From assembly GCF_019649055.1 (NCBI RefSeq), contig NW_026570267.1, positions 248,001 to 312,000 on the forward strand: DNA of 64,000 bases, read 5' to 3'. The notes beneath the pieces were generated by a model. The model had not been told where the DNA came from, made no database searches, and saw nothing but the letters and a program-made list of their open reading frames with translations. The translations under genes and the position numbers were made by a program. This document shows positions 27,301 through 40,300 of the stretch, one piece after another; within the stretch, counting starts at the first letter, position 1; every line of letters begins with the position of its first letter. The DNA is from Paramacrobiotus metropolitanus (Eukaryota > Tardigrada > Eutardigrada > Parachela > Macrobiotidae).

Positions 27301-30300
27301 AATGCACCGGCCGAAAATGCGTCTCAAGCGCCTGCTGCTGAGTCGCCAGCTGAACCGGTTCAGGCTGACCAATCAGCAGCTGCAGCCGCTAAAACCGATG
27401 AAGCCGCAACCGCTTCCCCACCGGCCAAAACCGACCAATCAGCCCCAGCACCGCCCACCGCCAACAAAGTGCAAGAACCACAGGTACCATCCCCCACCCG
27501 TGTTGCAACTGCCCCATCCCCCTCCCAGTCCACCCCCTCTCAACCCGCATCCCAACCCGGTGTTAAGTCCTCCGCCCCGCCCACCGCCGCCGGTCCCTAC
27601 CCCAAACCCGCACCGACAGGACAAACCCCGCCTTTTTTACAGAGTGCTCCGTCCGCCCTCAAGGGCAGTGCCACCCCGTGGGCGAATCTGCCTAAAACCG
27701 AGACGCTACCCAAAGGGCCCGTACAGATGGTGGGCTCGCATGAAGAGGCACCCGACCAGATTGCCGAGTCCAGCGAAGAGTACCGCAAACAGTTTAGTGA
27801 ACGTAAAAAGTTTTTCAAACAGCAGCTGGAGCAGCAGGATACCTTGCCCATCAAGGTGGCGCCACCGCCGGCCGCATTCAAGCAGCAGGCCCCCGTGGTG
27901 CCCCCCGAACCGACCGTTCCAGTGGTGCTGTCGCAGCCTAAGGTCCCGGAAGCGCTGCGTCTGCCTATTGAATCAGAGAAGGACGCGTCGCCCGGAACCG
28001 GTGTGTTGCGCCCGACTAACAGTCCATACTCGCCAGCCGCCATGGCGGCGGCGGAAAAAGAAGCGCAGGCCACCGCACCCGAAAGGTCACCGGTACCTCC
28101 CCCCGTACAGCCGAAGCAACAGCCATTTGGGCAGCAGTCCGATTTCCCACCAGGACAAACGCCCTACACCGATCTAACGGTGCCGACACCGTTTCACACT
28201 CCCGCGTCACCCGAAGCGCCCCCTATGTGGTCGCCGCCACAAGGCCCCATTTCTGTGCCCTCGCAGAGCGGTGCCCAGATGAGTCCGGGGGTAGGTCAGA
28301 CTCTGCCGAGTTTCGAAGCGCCCCGCAAAATTAATCAGTGGGCGCCGGGCAATGCGGCTCTGGATCAGCCAAGTAAGCCGGTTCCGTTTGGTCAGCAGAA
28401 GCCACCGTTTGCTCAACAATCGCCAACGATCCGGACCCCGTCACCCACTTTTAATATGCAACAGCAAGGACAGCATCCTACATCCTCGATTCCTCATAAT
28501 CAGTTTTCCTCGCCACAGGCGGGCATCGGCAGTTATACGCCTCCGGGCTATGCACCACAGCCTGCCGGTATGCTCAATGCTGCGCCATTGCCCCATATGG
28601 GAAATGTACCACCGCCCAGCTCGATGGCTCCGTTACCGGATTTGACGGACCTTATCGGAATGACGCCCATGAATAAAAGTAAGTTCGAAGTTAAATGCAG
28701 AATGAAGCCTTTCTCCTCTAAACGTTTTGCGCGTGATAAGTTAATTAATTTAATTAGGTAACGAGTTTAAAGTTCCACATGCACAGTAATAATTATAATT
28801 CCTTCTGCTTGCTTTCTGGCTGCAATCTGCCTGATTGTCCCTGCTGATGTCCCTGCGTACAATTTTTGTTGGTCTGCGCAGACATAATGTTGATCATTTT
28901 CCCCCCATGCAAAATGACTGCCTAGTACCTAGGGTAGTAGTGCTACCTTCAAAATAATACAAATTCTTACATACTTGTACAGTTGCACTTATTAGACCCT
29001 GTAATCAGAGAAGCATGAATCGGCAAAATTTGCAGTGGTCCTCTTAAGATGTATTAATTGATCCAGTTACTGTAAACCATTTCGGTTTTTTGCCGGTAGT
29101 GCGGGCCTAATGACCCATGCGGCTGATTGCATAAAAATTACAATCCTTTGTTGCAATCCTGTAAAATTTCAAGAGCCGCCCTACATATTGTCTACGTATT
29201 AAATATTCTTTGACTTTGATACTGTATGGCAGTATGGGTAGACAGCTTCGAATTGGCAGATCGGCTTTCTTCATAACGCGCCGAAAAGCAGTCACTGCTA
29301 ATTTTTTTATTACACTCGTAACAGCATGCAATTAGATGCTGCGTTGCAATATTTTTCTGTTGAACATGAAAAGTTGTTTGGCACTGAGCATCTGGAATAT
29401 GTTTGCTTAGTGGTAAACCGTTGTGCACCGCTACAGTCTGAACATGTGTGCATAAGCAGTGATTGCCGGTTTTCCAGATGTAGTCAACACGGAAAAGCAA
29501 TGTTTCCCAACATCCCCAATAAGCGTTTTCGAAGTTGGCCAAGGTTTAGGTTTTATGGCAGACGACAGTTGCCGGCTTACACCCTGCAAGCGGGCGCGCG
29601 ATCGTTCAGAACTTACTGCAGTCATGATAAACTACCGACAGTGACTCTAATCTCGTCTGTGTGCCCTTAAACATACCAAAAATACGTTGGAGCATAAACT
29701 TGATTCTTAATTTAAATTGCAACCCAGAGATTCCTCCATCCGCTGTGGAGACGAGCGTTCGTTGTGCTAGCGAGACGCTGAGAGTGACGTAACCAATCAG
29801 AACGCTGGCTTAGTCAACCGGCTACAGCTGCCAAAACACACTGGCGGTAGCCGCGCAGCGGTACAGAATATCCAAAAACAGCTGTGGTTCGATAGTGCGC
29901 CCGCGCGCTGCCGCTGTTGAAATGCGCGCTCCCGTTTATTCTCTCCGCTTGTGGGCTGTGCACGGCATATCAGATCATTGCTTGTCTCCGATATTGATCT
30001 GATTTTTTTGAGTTACGCGATACCGTGATTGATAATATACACCTAACCGTGTGGCGAATGTAATCGGACCAGTATGATTGGCTGCTTGACACCTATCTAA
30101 CCCCGCCCATTTGGGTCGAAAATGGCGGCCGCCTACGAGGCCCACATTCGTGCGCGCAAATCCCAGTCGAATTTTTCCAGTTTTTTAAGTGAATCGTCGT
30201 CGTTTTCTGAGCAGCGCACGAATGCATCCCGACCCAAGCTTAATAAGTTCGCTGTAGCACTACCTGGTCTGTCGGATAAAACGCTTGCCGCTGCATTTGC

Positions 30301-33242
30301 TCTTCCGAGTTTTAGTGCGATTAGTAATCTTGGACCCACACCGTTTCGCAAAAAAAGTAACCGTTTGATTTTCTCGATTTTTTTCTTTGCAAATCGTAAT
30401 TGATAATGTAAATAACGTGGTTAAAATTTTGTATTTGTTTACAGAGAAAACTTTTGTCGATTCAAGCTTCTACTCGGAGAAACATGAACTGTATCCGACA
30501 TTCGAAGAGCAGGTTAAATTGTGTCGGGATATCAGCTCCTCCCTTACATCGGAGGACAATAAGCAGTCGCTGGGGGCCCGTATGTTTACCAGGCGCAAAA
30601 TGACATCTAAAAAGTGGACTACTGACGGTACATACAAATTTAACAACTCGGCGGCGTCAGCATAAATTAATGAATGGCTTAGTAACGACGTAAGCGCTAA
30701 CTAACCGCTACAGCAATACGTAAGCAACCGGCAAAAAATAGATCTAGCTCGTTGTTACAGCTGCCACCAAAACATGTTGAGACGAAGAGTAGACTGATAT
30801 CGTTTTGTGGCATTAACTTTGCAGCGACACACCATGGCGTCAACGGTGAACAGTGGGAATCAGGCGGTGAAAGTGACATGGAGAATGAGCCGCCGAAACC
30901 CGCCGGTCCACCTCCACTCAAGTATTACATGAGTCCCAAAGGCGTGGATGACGCACAGTCACTGATGCAAAAGGACCCCGATGCGAAGATATATGATTCG
31001 GTAATTATGGCAATAATTATGCTGTATATGCGGAATAAACCACAACATCGGCCGAAAAACTTATCCAATAAGTACTGTAGTAATACTAATCTGCTATGCA
31101 ATAGTAAAGTATGGAGAATTTTAAGAACCGATTCACGGTTAAATACCGGTACAGGAATATTTAATAAAATGTTCTATCTACAGAAAATTATTTCCCAAAC
31201 CTTCGTATAAACTGTTAATTCTTGTTTAGATTAGTCCCATCAGTTTGGCTGCCGTCTCCCAGGGCCTAGAGAGCAGTGCCGGCCGTGGCGTCGATCTTTT
31301 TCAGAAGCGCAAACAAAAATCTGAGGAATGGGTCGTGGATGAGACGAATGTAAAGAAAGTGGCTCCCATGCCCGCAGTGGACAACAGTGGTCCCAATAAA
31401 CTGCAATCACTTCTGAACAGTCAGTCAGTGTTGTATGTCAAATCGCCATGGGAAGCTGCACTGGAATCCCCCATCGGCAGCTGCGAAAATGCATTTCAAA
31501 ATGTCCGCATGGGCGATCGAGGTAATCGCATTGGGAGCTAAACACATTTTAGTGCTTACTTGAATGTGCGAATATGAAACGCAATAATTATACATGTTAA
31601 GCACTATTTTTATAGGGAATGCTAATCCAGTTTTGACGCAACGAACACCGTCGCCCAATGTCGGGGCTCCCGCATTTCACAAGCCGGCGTCGCCTGCGCC
31701 GCCACCCAACGACAGTTTCTCTCGGCTGCCACGCGGGTGGGCACCACCGTCCGCATCACCTGCACCTATGTTCGGTAATAAAACATTTATACCTATTTTA
31801 CGTAAAAAGGTCATCATGTATACTTCAAGTATACATAATGCTTGGCGTTTTGTCAGCATTTTGCAGTTTTGTTACAATTATCAGTTTGATCAGTTTGATA
31901 TAGCCAAATGTATCGGATTGATACTTGCTTTGAAATGACTAACTTGTCGACCATCTCCCGGAAATTACTTTACGATATACTATACAGAACCCGCGCCCGC
32001 CTTCCATCCGCCGTCGCCAAGTCCGAAACCGACGCCGCCCATGTTTAAACCACCGACCCCCGAACCCGTACCATCCTTCCGGCCACAGTTCACTCCACCG
32101 CCACCCACCCCGGCCCCAGTTCATAGTGTGTACCGTGCGGCGCCTCCGGTCGCTGATTTCCAAGTGATGAACGATAACGCTGCCATGGACGCCGATATCC
32201 CGAACTACCAGCAAGCGCCGCAGTCGGTTGTGCGCCGCTTTAGCCAACCGGCCGTGGAACTGGCCAACGTTAATTACTATCCTTCCTCACCGGTGCCACA
32301 GCAACCGCCCTGGCTCAATCAGCCCAAGCAGAACTTCTACAAGCAACCGTCACCGGCGGGCGAGCGGCATGTCAGCTGGCATCCGCAGTTAAAGAATGTT
32401 GACCACTGGTCACCGCAGTCTACTGACGAATTCAGACGGTAAATATCTATCATTTCTGTATTTTCACGTTTGAACTGACCGTTTTTGGTGCTCACAGAAT
32501 GTATAATGAGAAACACAGCATGTGGGAACGCCCACCAGAACCGGTATCGTACCGTTCGACCCATTCACGCAGTCGCAGTCAGCCTCCCGTGCATTACAGC
32601 CCGGGTCAGCAACGCGGTTACCAACCGTCCTACAATACATACAACGCCCAACCAGCTAAAAAATGGGGTGAAGATATGTCCAACTGGCGCCCACCGCCAC
32701 AGGCCGTGCCGGGCATGACCCCGAGTTTCCGTCCACAATCACCGGTATCACCCCAAGCAAAGGGTGGATGGGGCTCCGACATGAACAGCTGGAAGCCGCG
32801 CTTCGCCTCCCAGCAGCAGCAACAGCAGCAGCAGTCATTCAATCGTCCCCAACCGAAACCGGCATCCCCATCGCGACCCGGTTCCTGGGGTTCGGACATG
32901 CACGGCTGGACACCACGCCCCCAGCCTCCCTCACCGCAGCCGGTGCGGCGCCCCCAGCAGCAGCAACGTCCCGGCTCCTGGGGCCCGGATATGCATAACT
33001 GGAACGCGCGCCAGCAGGCGCCACGATTTCCGTCACAGCCGCAGCCGTCGTACACGCCGACGCCGCCCTGGGCGGGTGGCGGACAACCGGCACGGCCGTC
33101 TTTCGCGCCGGCAGCGGCTGGACGATACGGTGCTCAGCCGGCGCCGCAGCAGCAGCAGTACGGTACCCTGCCTCGTGCCTCACCGGGACCGTCGCAGTGG
33201 GGTGGTGGCAATCGAGGAAGCATGCTGGTGTCGGATCTTTAA
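24373..33242 (+). CDS. Proline-rich synaptopodin/Chascon-like actin and Z-disc protein
   Basis: Probable actin or Z-disc associated scaffold. Long form exons: 24373-24606, 26145-26221, 26895-28678, 30445-30627, 30825-31000, 31230-31521, 31616-31774, 31988-32438 and 32498-33242. All phases match, giving 1366 residues. A short form (746 residues) uses first exon 30122-30356. The long-form N-terminus is low-complexity Ala/Pro/Glu with QDAK repeats, then Pro/Gln-rich. Two motifs of the synaptopodin-2 type follow: GARMFTRRKMTSKKW and GVDLFQKRKQKSEEWVVDE. Near the C-terminus four WGxDMxxW repeats occur (32660-33003). The last residues, MLVSDL, resemble a class I PDZ ligand. No PDZ or other folded domain was seen. 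Assignment to synaptopodin/Chascon rests on the basic KR..W motifs and composition, so the family is probable and not certain. Confidence 0.7.
29785..30081 (+). promoter_or_regulatory. Internal CpG-rich promoter with CRE and CCAAT boxes
   Basis: Upstream of the alternative first exon at 30122. TGACGTAA (29785-29792, CRE/ATF-like) directly abuts CCAAT (29793-29797), and an inverted CCAAT (ATTGG, 30077-30081) lies about 40 bases before the ATG. The stretch is richer in GC and CpG than the surrounding intron. The exon itself starts AAAATGGCGGCC with no splice acceptor before it. Confidence 0.55.
30122..30356 (+). CDS. Alternative first exon of the synaptopodin-like gene
   Basis: Encodes MAAAYEAHIRARKSQSNFSS and on to SNLGPTPFRKK in 78 codons plus one base (phase 1, final A). 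It splices to the acceptor at 30444, completing AAG and continuing TFVDSSFYSEK. Exon 3 of the long form (ending 28678) also ends in phase 1 with A, so both first parts can join the same downstream exon. There is no acceptor signal in front of the ATG, and promoter elements stand upstream. This points to a second transcription start. Confidence 0.7.
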
Positions 33243-34317
33243 TCACGGAGGTTTACCGTTTCGCGGATATGGCATCAACGGAACGAACTTGTTGGCATCC
33301 GTTAGCAACGCATGTTTTGTTCACATGAGCTTGTGAAAAGCAGTGCTGTGGTCTGTGGATTCGTTTCTCATCAAAACTATCCAAAAAAACTAGGCTAAAA
33401 ATTTTACGAGGTATTTTATATGATTGTTGTCGTTGTGCCCGAATTTTGCCTATTTAATAATCACATTTTCATAACTGTATAAGCGAAAGCAATAATACAG
33501 TGTGTTTAGTGGTAAACTAAAGGTTAGTCGAGATGAGAAACCGGTTTTAATCGTAAGATGTGGTTGGTTAGACAAAGAGTATTTTTACTTGCGAATTTTA
33601 TTGGTTTGCTGCGTGTGCAAGTCCTTTCTTTCAAATTTGTGGTAGAACGTGAACATGTGCTATAAAACAAAGAAATGGCGCACAAAATGACTGGGTTTTG
33701 TAAACTTCAAATTTGATTACAGGAACACTGTCAACAGAAACCAGGATTATTATTAACCCAAAATCTATACGTAGAAAAAAGCAAAGGCTAAAATATTATA
33801 ACAACCATTCTCAAATCCATCGCCTGTAGCCAACAGAGAAAGCGGAAATGAAAGCGTTAACTCTTTAGCGCGTGCATTGCATATAAAAAAGCATTTCTCA
33901 AGACAGCAAAGCCATCGAATAGATTTCCCTCATGCCGACCCAATGCGACCTTTGGCCCAGACTGATCTGGACAAATGAAAAAAACACGGAAGTCCAGAAT
34001 CCAGATTTTGACAGATCAGGCAGTAGTAAATTTCTAACCAGTAAATCCATGATTTACATGTGCTGTAAAAAAACAAAAAGAAGAAACATTATACCATTTT
34101 TATACAAGGAAAAAAATACACAATCTGCAGGAGGGCGGCTACGTGGATGCGGCAGGGTTAACGGGGCACAGCTGAGCGGGGGAAATCATTATCAAAAAAA
34201 TAGGCGGGGAAGGAACATTTAACCGACCATCAGGAAGCCCAACGCGGACACAACAACGGGATATAACGAAACAAACCATTCAAAAAAATCAGACTTTTTC
34301 ATTCATTTTCTCTCTGT
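33243..34317. other. Convergent intergenic region
   Basis: Lies between the 3' ends of the synaptopodin-like gene (+) and the cadherin (-). No coding exon is seen; it should hold both 3' UTRs. Confidence 0.55.
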
Positions 34318-37300
34318 CTACAAATGTGATGCCGTACTGGCCGGCGCCTGCTGTAGATCCCTATTAGCGGCAAATTCCCTGGAATAAGCGTAGGAGTAGG
34401 AATAGGAGCGGGGTGCTTCGTAATTATCGTGCAGATTACGCTGGGAAACCATGCGGCTTTGGTCAGAGGTCATGGTGCTGCGGGCCATTAGGCGCTCTTC
34501 ATCATCATCAACCGGCAGGTTAATACCTTCGCTTCCCGTCACAATCCGCTGTCCGTTGCTGGAGGTGGCCGCGTAGCGGGAGGCCCGGGAGGTGGCCGAG
34601 TAGCCGCCGGTGATAACGCGCTCCTGCTGCATGTTGCCGACATTGCTGGAATCCGGATTGTCGTAGATGGGGTTGCCGGAGGCGGTGGCGGTCCGGTAGC
34701 CGGAGGCTGCGCGTGCTTCGCGGCTTTCCCGCATTTGGCGTTCGCGTTCCTGCTGGTTTTTGATGTAGGTAACGCTCTCGATGCCGCTGCGGGGGGTAAA
34801 GCCTACGTTGACCTCACCCAGATCGGCGTTGTCGTCTTCGTTGACGTTCATTTGCAGAATCTGTACCCAAGAGGAAGCGTTACGTTACAACGATTATAAT
34901 ATTGCACCCTCTAATAAAATACTGTGTTTTGCATATCTATAGAAGTACTGTACCTGTGTCTCGTATTCAGGAGCGACCGGTTCGAACATCACAGGCTCCA
35001 TTCGAGGCTGGAATCTGGCTCGCTTGAGATACTCACGATATCTACCATGAATAAAGAATAAATGTTAAAACTATATATATCTACATTTGTTTATTTCCTA
35101 CCGTTATACGATTTTTACCGAAACAAAATTACGGACAGGTACTTATAATTTTTTATATACGAGTATTATTGAGTACTTTTATACTTCAAGTATTCTTAGA
35201 TAATAAAATCCCAAAAAATTGCTACTACCAACTTCTATGTTTTCTATTGCTAACCTTGACCACAAGTAGCACAGAAGAATGATGGCGATGATACAGAAGA
35301 GGATGATGAGCGCGGCTAAAGCTATTAATCCCGCCTCAAAGCCCCACACTGACCACGTCTTGTACACTAAAGGCTGGACGTAACCCGGCAAAACATACGG
35401 CGCCCGGAATTCTACAGCGCGGTCCGTGCTGGTCAATACGGTTTGTACGTCGGATAAGCGCTTTTCCTGGACTTCTCTGGATATTAAAATCCTGCAAAAA
35501 AACTGACCTGAATGACTGTATAAAGGATTATAGAACAAGGATGGTCATACGATTGCAGATCGAGGAATGTCAGAATGCGCTTGGTATCCGGATCAATGGC
35601 GTACATCCACATGTCCGTTCTACAGAAATGATGTTGTAAAAATTTGTAATGAAGGCTGTGTACACTGGAAAACATACGAATCAACATCCGGTCGGGTACG
35701 ATTGCCATCCAGAATTTCCCGGTGGGTGATCTTCTCCACACCGATAACTTTACCGGTTCGATCCTGAAGAATCCTATCATCGAAAGGGCAAAAATGAGAG
35801 ATATTCATAATATTGACCAACCGGGCGGTTGGACTGGATAACGCGGGTGTCAAGAATGCTTATTTTGCCATACTTGAGAATGGCATCCTGATAGCTTTCG
35901 CGCGTCTTAGCCGCATTGGCGCCCTCAATGACGAGAATGAAGCGGTTCTGGTCGCGGATAAGATTGATCTAAACACACATATGACTTCACTGTACAGGTG
36001 TAGGACGGTGTTAAAAAACACCTGGTACGCCGTGTATGTGTGGCGTGTTAATAACCGGAATGAGCAAACATGCGCGACATTCATTTAAAGAAAGAAAAAA
36101 TGTGGCGTATTACAAACGACGTGAGCCAACACGTACGATAACTGTTGCCGCAGCAGCCTTGAAGTTTGGTTGACCAGGTGTGTCGCGAGCCTGGACTGTG
36201 AACTCGAACGGTTCATTGTCGGGAGTTGAGTCAATAAATGTTACACGCGTCCGTATCAGGCCGCTTTCGTCGTTGATCTCAAAGCGCTGTGCCGGCACAC
36301 TAGGAATGAGGGAATAGCGCACAATACCGAAATCACCCTTATCCGCATCCGTCGCCTAAAAAAAAACGGTTTTACGTATGCACTGCCATTACTTTCTATC
36401 AATTTGGTTGCGTAAACATTGCAAAAAAGAATCTAAACAAAGCTGCTTTTCTGTAGTTATAATTTTGATTAACATTGTAAAGTATTTATGCAAAGCGCGC
36501 CAACGCGAAATTATCAGCTGCACAATTACATAGTTTTTAGCGAATCAAAACAGATGATTACCGAAACTTTCAGAACTGGTGTTCCCACGTTAGAATTAAC
36601 ATCGATCGCGCCGAAATACCGGCCACCGGTCAAACCAGGATACGGAATAATAAACTGCGGTGAGTTGTCGTTCATATTAACAACACTGACGGCCACGCGT
36701 GTGTCAACTACAAACACAAGGCATTTTCCCTTGTACATCGACAAATTAATTATTACTTGCAGTCTGGGACAACACGTTTCTACGCTTACTGCGGAAGTTT
36801 GGCTCGTTTTCCGATTGTCCAGTGGCTTGTACAACAATTTCATACTCGGGTTTGGTCTCAAAATCAATGTTCGCCACCGCCGTCAGCAGATTGCAGTCCT
36901 GGTTCAAAGTGGGCGCCGTGGAAAAGGTCACCGGGGTGTTACCGGAAACGATTTCGCATCGCAGGTTCTGAATGCCGGAAGTCGGCTTGTTGATGATGCG
37001 CAGTTCTTCCACCAAAGTATTAGCGTTTGATCCTTCCCGAATGCGGACACTACAATACAAAAACAATTTCTATTGCGTTATTTATTTTATTATTTGATCC
37101 ACCCTGCTTACTGATATTGCGGTAGAGCGAACTGAACGGGAGGTTGTGGCGCGTCTATCAGCTGAGCCGGGCGTGCTTGGGACGGATCGACTACATTGAC
37201 GATGACCGTGGATGTCGCTGTTTGCGGTGGTTGGCCATTATCGTGCGCCGTTACAATAAGGGTATACTGCGGATCGCGATCCCCGGTCAAATCACCGGAC

Positions 37301-40300
37301 ACGCGAATCTCTCCCGTATCCGGATTGACCGAGAAAAATTGTTGCGCTTTCGGTTCGCCTTCGATGGCATATGTAATTTTCGTGGACTGCAAAACAGAAA
37401 TAGTCAATCTACAAAAAAACGCTCTGCTCAATCTAAAGTGCGGCGCCCAATTCAATGTCTTGGTAATTTTCTAATTCAAATTAGCTATTTTGAATTAAAC
37501 AACGTAAGTTTATGAGAATACATCTTAAGTATATTTAAAAACGAACACAAACATTTTATGGCACGTGCCGGTAAATTTTCGATTTTCCACATTACTTTTG
37601 CATTTTATACTTTTATTTGTTATATCATTTTAAAAGCGTTTTACAATTAATAAACGTAACGCCATAATTATAATACGGAATTTAGTTCTGCATAGGTTAC
37701 ATTCTTTAACTAATCACAAATCATTGTCTTACTGTGTCGCCGTCGCGGGCCAGAATTGTCTGAATAACGGTGTTGAGTGGTGCTTGTCGTCCGATACTGG
37801 CCACGTAAGGTCCTCCAACAAACCGTGGTCCAACATCGTTTTCATTCTACAACGGAGGTAAAAGACGGAATGCATCTCGCGCGCACACGCACACACTTTC
37901 CCCATCAACAGTCAACATCCGGTCAAACAACAGTCTAAGGCGCACACCTACCAAGACATTAATGTAGACCGTGGCGGAACTGGATGGAGCGTTCTTGCGA
38001 TTCTCGGCCGTGCCGACAATCAGCTGATAGCGATTGGTCGTCTCATAATCAAGTGGAATCTTCGTGGCGATGACGCCCGTTTGCGGATTGATGGCGAAGG
38101 CGTTCGTGTCGCCTTTAACAATCTGATATGTTATCCTTTTCACACTGTCCGGATCGGTGGCGGATACTTGTACGACTTCCAGTCCGGCCGGTCGATTCTC
38201 AAACACCTCCGCGTAATAGATCCGATCAATGAACTACAAATGCAGTTTTTCTATATTTAAAAACTGCATGAAAACTACCACAATTACATTTGAAACAAAA
38301 TACATACATCGAATTAAAAACTTAAAGCATTAACTTTTTAATTACTTCCTGCCACGCCAAGATATGGTATCGGTGAATTTACATATACAGAGTGCCCTCT
38401 GATGCGTGCGTCAACTGCGCCACTACACTACAAAATGCTTGTTATCATTATCTTGACGTTGACTAGCAGACTACCACCATACGTAGAAAAATTTATTATA
38501 GCGCTACAAAAAACGACTCGCAATTTGTACAAGGCAAGCTACAGATACAATTAATCCACAAATTAGCTAAAAATCAGCACAACAACGTACAGTAGGATCT
38601 TCGTCTTCGGAATCGATAACATTGATGGTGACAACGGCCGTTGCGGATCGACTGCTCGGTATGCTGATCCCACGGTCAGCGCTGCAACAAGAAAAAGATA
38701 ATTCGATTTCAGCTACTGGGTCAGAGTGCCATCTAATACACAGCTGAGTCGCTGACCAGTCGCTCGCGCTCCAAGGAAAATTGCAAACAAATACCTGTAA
38801 GAAATGCCATTATCTTTGGCCGTTACAATGAGTGTATGCTGCTGCTGTCGTTCAAAGTCGAGTGGCTGCACGCAGTTAATCTCGCCGGTTTTGGCGTTGA
38901 TGGTAAAGTATCTGCAGAACAACGGACATTATGTACCAGCCGGCTGTGCGGAAGAGATGCAGATGTAACAACGCCGTCATACGCCGGCGCTCTTCAGCAC
39001 AGTATACACTTATTCGCCGAATTAAGAGCGTTACAATAAGAGGCTGTTGAGATCGGCATTGGTGTTACGTACGGATTGGGAGGGATGGAATACGTTATGT
39101 CCCCGTTGGGACCGGAGTCCTTGTCGGTCGCGGTGACGCTGCCCACGCGGATGGGTGCCTGGTTTTCCGGCACGTTGAACACGATGGGACTGGGTGTGGT
39201 GAAGACCGGATCGTTGTCGTTGATATCGTTTATCAGAATGGACACTGTCGCGGTAGCCACCTAAAAAATTTATCGTTCACATTTCTATTTACGCTGTAAA
39301 AATAATACAAAATATATAAGAAAATGTGTACAACGCTTTTTCATTTACGGTCTTTGCTTAGGAACTTGATTTACGCGCACTCTACAACTGTTTCCGAACG
39401 ACTATAAAGCCGCTGAATTACAATCATTTCCTATCACGATTCGCTGATGTAACTGCGTAAAATATTAATTAGTATTAATTAAAAAACTTAACAACGGTGC
39501 ATCAGATATTAGTCACTTCCGGTAACTCCAAAAATAAAATAACTTTTTAAAAATATTGATAAAACTTTTCTTTAAGTAATTAAAACCAACAGCCAGTTTT
39601 TTTTGCCCAAATTACAGTATAAGGCTGAAGCGCAAAGTATAACAAACAGCCCTGAACGGTCTTCATACCGCGTTGGCCGGATCCCGTGCCTGGACAACCA
39701 GCGCATACTGCCGCTTTTCTTCATAGTCAATGGCCGCCATAGTATGGATGCTTCCTGTATTTGCATCGATCGTGAACCGTCCGTCCTCGTTGCCGGAAAC
39801 GATACTGTACAGTAGGGGTTCGTTATCCGGATCCCGCGCCTATTTATTCAAACAAAGCCAATAAATTCATCAGTTTCTCGAATTATGACTTAATAAAACT
39901 CCAAATTACCGTAACGACAATAACAGGATAATGCAGCGGTACACCTTCCGGTATGGAGGCCACATAGGATGGATTGACGAAAAACGGCGACTCATTGCGT
40001 CCATCATCGATGATCTTGACACGAATCACCGTCTCATCGAACCTGTAGTAATCCAATCTGCTATAACGATGTCTTCTGGTGTGATTTTTCACACAGCCAA
40101 TTTATCCCGCTGTAATTTACTTACTTGCCACCGCCGTCCGTTGCGCGCACCTTGATCTCGTACACTTCGCCCTTATAGACGGTACCTCGCTGGACAACAA
40201 CACCCGTATCAACATTGATGGCAAAAATAGTCCGTGCATCATCCGGCGAGGGATTATCTGTCGACACGCTAAGGCGCTGGATGTAAACAATGGCATAAGT

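Noticed and set aside
29192-29670. Overlapping plus and minus frames of about 115 codons
   Set aside because: They sit in the intron before the alternative promoter, with no splice partners or conserved motif.
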